Assembly: GCA_033964015.1 (NCBI GenBank)
Contig: CM066913.1
Coordinates: 11,650,953 to 11,714,952 of the forward strand
Direction of reading: 5' to 3'
DNA: 64,000 nucleotides
DNA from: Scolanthus callimorphus
Lineage: Eukaryota > Cnidaria > Anthozoa > Actiniaria > Edwardsiidae
Made by a program: the position numbers and the translations under genes. Shown here piece after piece: positions 62,905 through 64,000 of this stretch. Numbering within the stretch: the first letter of the stretch is position 1; the number at the start of each line of letters is the position of its first letter. The notes under the pieces were generated by a model that worked only from the letters and a program-made list of their open reading frames with translations, did no database searches and was not told where the DNA came from.

Positions 62905-64000
62905 TTATCTTATTCTTGAGAACAGGTTTAGCTCAGATTTAGACTCCTGAAAAAGACAAGAATATCATTGTCAGTAATGGGAATATAGAGGCAGTGGCGG
63001 ATGCAGACCCTCACTACCATTTTCGTTCAACCCTGAAGCTTGACGATTTTTTCGCTTAGGTTTACGTTTCAAACGTGCACGTTTTGTCGAGAAGTTGTCG
63101 CGTTTCTCGCTCCCTGATTGGCTGAGAAATAACGTTCAAAACAGCAGCCAATCAGCGAACGAGAAACGTGACAACTACTCTACAAAACGTGCACGTTTGA
63201 AACGTAAACCTACGCGAAAAAATCGTCACGCTTCAGGGTTGAACGAAAATGGTAGTAAGAAAGGGGGTGGCTAGTACGAAGGATACACTACAGAGCTCAG
63301 ACCAAGAGGGTGGCTAATCTTAAGGTTTTTACAAGAAATACAAGAACAAGGGGGGTGACTAGCCACCCTAATCACCACCCCTTAGATCCGCCCTTGAGAG
63401 GACATGATAATGGAAGGGAAAACGTTTAATTCTAAGCCCATCCAGTGGCAGATCCAGGGTGTGATCCAGTGCAAATAAGCAAATTGGGACTTTACTGTTG
63501 TAGGCCACCATTAGTGTGAGACACCCTATTAGACACCCTTAAAGGGAAAATCGGGAAAATCTCCAGAGAAAGGGGGGCTGTAGCCCCCTAAATCCGGCTG
63601 TTCTTTATACCCTATGGAGGGGATAGGATCATCGTCATATAGCTTTAGGGGGGAGTTCCCCCATTTGTAGATTTGGCAGCAGGAAATCTGTTCCCATGTA
63701 CATGATAAAATCATTGTTTCAAGCCTCTTAGCTAGACTCATCCATATTTACTAATATTTTTTACCTTGTGAGATCTGGCTTTGCTAAATACACTCCAAAA
63801 ACGCAAAGTCTCATCCCCTGCTCCAGTCACAATAGCCTCGCCATCAGGGGACACAGCCTAAAGATGAAAGGCAAAAAACGTAAGTGTTGGAATGTTTCCA
63901 CTTGTAAAGATCTTGAAAATGATCTTCAACATTTGTGTCAAGTACTTATGACTTACCAAGTAGAGAACCCTAAAGGAGTGTCCAGTCAGTTTGCCACTTG
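62905..64000 (-). CDS. FZR1: Fizzy-related/Cdh1, C-terminal exons (partial)
   Basis: FZR1 is a WD40 activator and substrate adaptor of the anaphase-promoting complex in late mitosis and G1. Visible exons: 63957 to beyond 64000 (SGKLTGHSFRVLYL), 63765-63857 (AVSPDGEAIVTGAGDETLRF, then WSVFSKARSHK) and 62905-62946 (ESKSELNLFSRIR then TAA). Phases match. GAGDETLRFW is the signature last WD repeat, and the extreme C-terminal Ile-Arg is the IR tail that docks on APC3/CDC27. The tail fits Cdh1 better than CDC20. Most of the gene is past the window end. A MITE sits between the last two exons. Confidence 0.93.
63017..63252. repeat. MITE with CCATTTTCGTT ends, copy 2
   Basis: CCATTTTCGTTCAACCCTGA at the left is perfectly inverted at the right, with TA flanks (63015-63016, 63253-63254). 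It is better preserved than the copy at 59690-59928, and lies in the last FZR1 intron. Confidence 0.92.

Overview
This window looks like nuclear DNA of a cnidarian, most likely an anthozoan such as a sea anemone. The reasons are many short exons with consensus GT-AG splice sites, animal housekeeping genes sharing close sequence with bilaterian orthologues, about 40% GC, CR1/RTE-type LINE remnants, and very many short inverted-repeat elements flanked by TA or TAA. The species assignment is inference. All gene models below were built by hand from splice signals, phase matching and family motifs.

Layout: 1-2.4 kb, 3' end of SPTLC1 (+). 4.8-12.6 kb, isopenicillin-N-synthase-like 2OG-Fe(II) oxygenase (+) with one in-frame TAA. 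13.8-21.3 kb, complete 11-exon UROD (-). 21.7-24.5 kb, complete 6-exon MIIP (+). 24.5-33.0 kb, gene-poor. 33.0-36.8 kb, class C GPCR of CaSR-like type (+) with three one-base frame breaks. 37.7-41.8 kb, complete 7-exon archaemetzincin (-). 42.0-47.0 kb, 17-exon EIF2B2 (+). 47.9-48.6 kb, small putative secreted peptide precursor (-). 51.9-54.5 kb, 3-exon MsrA (-). 54.9-57.8 kb, 5-exon SMIM7 (+). 57.8-62.9 kb, repeats and a LINE fragment. 62.9-64.0 kb, 3' end of FZR1/Cdh1 (-).

The most notable finding is MsrA. The codon at the catalytic cysteine is an in-frame TGA, and the rest of the 246-codon reading frame contains no cysteine at all. Splice phases, the catalytic Glu and the Tyr residues are intact. 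This fits a selenocysteine-containing MsrA that a standard annotation would truncate or mis-start. A possible SECIS-like hairpin lies about 1.05 kb downstream but is weak.

Other points: a 49-bp tandem array in EIF2B2 copies the 3' splice site plus 30 exon bases; two UROD introns consist almost wholly of transposon-like elements whose ends lie within 12 bases of the 5' splice site; and three head-to-head gene pairs (UROD/MIIP, AMZ/EIF2B2, MSRA/SMIM7) may share promoters. Several one-base frame breaks, including one in essential EIF2B2, suggest the assembly contains small indel errors, so apparent pseudogenes here need caution.
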